DNA from: JAGVSR01 sp963825555
GTDB lineage: Bacteria > Pseudomonadota > Alphaproteobacteria > Rhizobiales > Hyphomicrobiaceae
Length of the DNA: 64,000 nt
Direction: 5' to 3'
Assembly: GCA_963825555.1 (NCBI GenBank)
Contig: CAWGTZ010000011.1
Span: 62,001 to 126,000 of the forward strand
The notes beneath the pieces were generated by a model that made no database searches, was not told where the DNA came from, and saw nothing but the letters and a program-made list of their open reading frames with translations. Position 1 is the first letter of the stretch. Each line of letters starts with the position of its first letter. Below are positions 62,618 to 64,000 of this stretch, in pieces. The translations under genes were made by a program, and so were the position numbers.

Positions 62618-62744
62618 AGCCTCTCCGCCACAAAGCAACCGTTTCCAAGGTCGCTTACGCAGCGCCCCCATTCGGACGGAGCAATACACGGGTTCGGGTC
62701 CGGGACAAGATGGACAAAGATCAGTCAGCCGCAGCGTGTCCAGA

Positions 62745-63887
62745 TCAACTCAGGTCGGGGGACGGAATCTCCTGGTCTTTGAGCAAGTCCCCGGTTGGTC
62801 CGATCACTGTCTCGTCGCGGGCAAAGAGTGGCGGGCTCTGGACATAGAGTGTCAAAAGCCGCGCAACGCTTTCCAGCGACTCAATGTGGGTCCGTTCATA
62901 GCCGTGCGATGAATCCAGAGCGAAGCAGATGAGCGCTGTCCGAATGTCGTTTCCTGCCTCCACCGCCGCTGCGGAGTCGCTGCGGTAGTGATTGAAAACA
63001 TCTCGGCTGTGTTCAATTCCATAGTGCCGGCAGATCTCGATCAGCCGGCGCGTCAGATGCCAGTCGAAGGGGCCACTCGAATCCTGCATGGTAATCGTCG
63101 CGCCATAGTCAGAGGTATACTGATCCGGCGCACTCGTTCCATTGTCGATGGAAACCATTTCCGCCACGTCACCATGCAATACATGACTCGCGCCGACGCC
63201 GACTTCCTCCGAAATCGTGAACAGAAGATTGCAGCCGATCGGCATCGTGACGCCGCTTTCGACAATGGCCTTTGTCGCAGTCAAGACCGCGGCCACACCG
63301 GCCTTGTTGTCGAGGTGACGGGAATTGATGAAGCCATTGGCCGAAAACTTGGGCTGTGGATCGATCGAGATCGTATCGCCCACATTGACCCCGAGCGTGC
63401 GGGTTTCCTCCACGTTAGCCGCCCGCTCATCGAGCCGGATCTCGAGATTTTCCCAGGAGATCTCTTGCCTGTCGATGTCCTCTCCGAAGACATGACCCGA
63501 GGCCTTCAGCGGGAGAATCGTACCATGCAGCTTGCGGTCTCCATCGCAATGCAGCGTCACACGTGCACCCTCTGCAAAGCGCGCCGACCACGTTCCGATA
63601 GGCGCGACGCTCGGCCGGCCGTTCGGACGGATTCCCTTCACGATCGCCCCGAGCGTATCGAGATGGGTAACGAGTGCCCTGCCGGCCACTTCATGTCGCC
63701 CCGGCAACGTGGCGCGAATTGCCCCGCGCCGCGTCAACTCGACACCGACCCCCATGGCTTCCAGGCACTGGCACACGTAGGCGACGGCCTGGTCCGTCAT
63801 GCCTGTCGGGCTTGGAATAGCGAGCAGTTCGGCTAGGTGCCCGCACAGGACCTGGCGATCGATCTCAAGACTCCGAAGCCTGCGCAT
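62745..63887 (-). CDS. M42-type peptidase of the NAGGN osmoprotectant cluster
   Basis: The 380-residue product shows dinuclear-metal aminopeptidase features: SPTGMTDQAVAYV, THLDTLGAIVKGI, NSRHLDNKAGVAAVL, the catalytic pair in ISEEVGVGASHVL and SIDNGTSAPDQYTSDYG. This version accompanies synthesis of N-acetylglutaminylglutamine amide, an osmoprotectant, where its exact role is not settled. TAAGGAA, which overlaps the upstream stop, is the ribosome binding site for the ATG at 63887. The upstream neighbour, running off the window, looks like the NAGGN synthetase. Confidence 0.88.
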   Translation of the reverse strand: MRRLRSLEIDRQVLCGHLAELLAIPSPTGMTDQAVAYVCQCLEAMGVGVELTRRGAIRATLPGRHEVAGRALVTHLDTLGAIVKGIRPNGRPSVAPIGTWSARFAEGARVTLHCDGDRKLHGTILPLKASGHVFGEDIDRQEISWENLEIRLDERAANVEETRTLGVNVGDTISIDPQPKFSANGFINSRHLDNKAGVAAVLTATKAIVESGVTMPIGCNLLFTISEEVGVGASHVLHGDVAEMVSIDNGTSAPDQYTSDYGATITMQDSSGPFDWHLTRRLIEICRHYGIEHSRDVFNHYRSDSAAAVEAGNDIRTALICFALDSSHGYERTHIESLESVARLLTLYVQSPPLFARDETVIGPTGDLLKDQEIPSPDLS

Positions 63888-63896
63888 ACTTTTTCC

Positions 63897-64000
63897 TTAG
63901 GCCGCCGCCGACTGAACACGTGTCTGAGGGAACAGGAGATCGATGAAGCGCACGGCGGTCGGCGCAGGTTCGTGATTGGCAAGGCCCGGACGCTCGTTGG
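63897..64000 (-). CDS. C-terminus of probable N-acetylglutaminylglutamine synthetase (partial)
   Basis: Only the last 33 or so codons are in view, reading NERPGLANHEPAPTAVRFID and ending FPQTRVQSAAA before TAA at 63897-63899. The GLANH...TAVRFIDLLFP end resembles the ATP-grasp NAGGN synthetase found next to this M42-type peptidase. Nine bases separate its stop from the peptidase start. The call depends mainly on context, because too little sequence is present for domain evidence. Confidence 0.6.
   Translation of the reverse strand, partial: NERPGLANHEPAPTAVRFIDLLFPQTRVQSAAA

Overview
The window reads as a high-GC alphaproteobacterial chromosome, most likely Hyphomicrobiales (Hyphomicrobium/Filomicrobium-like). 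This rests on the order parC-recO-era-rnc-lepB-acpS-pdxJ-rsh-rpoZ and on alphaproteobacterial-type products; the genus is a guess. No rRNA, tRNA, CRISPR array, insertion sequence or prophage was recognised.

Region 1 (about 0.1-20.9 kb) is core housekeeping: bpt, parC, a CAP-domain protein, recO, era, rnc, a frame-broken lepB, acpS, pdxJ, bifunctional rsh and rpoZ, then a NYN-domain nuclease-like protein, a family 5 uracil-DNA glycosylase, smpB, dapA, a soluble lytic transglycosylase and an alpha/beta hydrolase. Many of these genes overlap or nearly touch and probably form operons.

Region 2 (about 20.9-35 kb) is envelope and signalling. An OmpA-like protein, a 32-residue membrane peptide and a triple helix-hairpin-helix-like membrane protein lie in one minus-strand group. 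A FIST-domain sensor and a hybrid histidine kinase follow, convergent with a LuxR-type response regulator (a NosP/NahK-like layout). Then comes a heavy-metal RND efflux operon with three His-rich periplasmic parts but no outer-membrane channel in view.

Region 3 (about 35-62.7 kb) looks like a low-oxygen or stress-survival island. It holds a SCHIC/AerR-type B12-domain sensor, an archaeal-type S-adenosylmethionine synthetase probably co-transcribed with a stand-alone Prim-Pol, a divergent beta-CASP RNase, and a Lon-like protease with a degraded P-loop overlapping a universal stress protein. It also holds a cysteine-cluster protein, a second universal stress protein, a CPBP protease, DUF2267 and AI-2E-type proteins, a hibernation factor fused to a cold-shock domain, an SLC13 permease with TrkA-C domains, a second RND pump, a CBS-domain protein and five small monohaem cytochromes c (one of them at 35.5 kb). 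Two exact FNR/FixK-type palindromes lie upstream of genes here (42962-42975 and 51907-51920), and three weaker ones sit at 37985, 61862 and 61899. This suggests an anaerobically induced regulon, and it is the most interesting part of the window.

Region 4 (62.7-64 kb) is the edge of an N-acetylglutaminylglutamine amide (NAGGN) osmoprotectant cluster: an M42-type peptidase and the C-terminus of what looks like the NAGGN synthetase.
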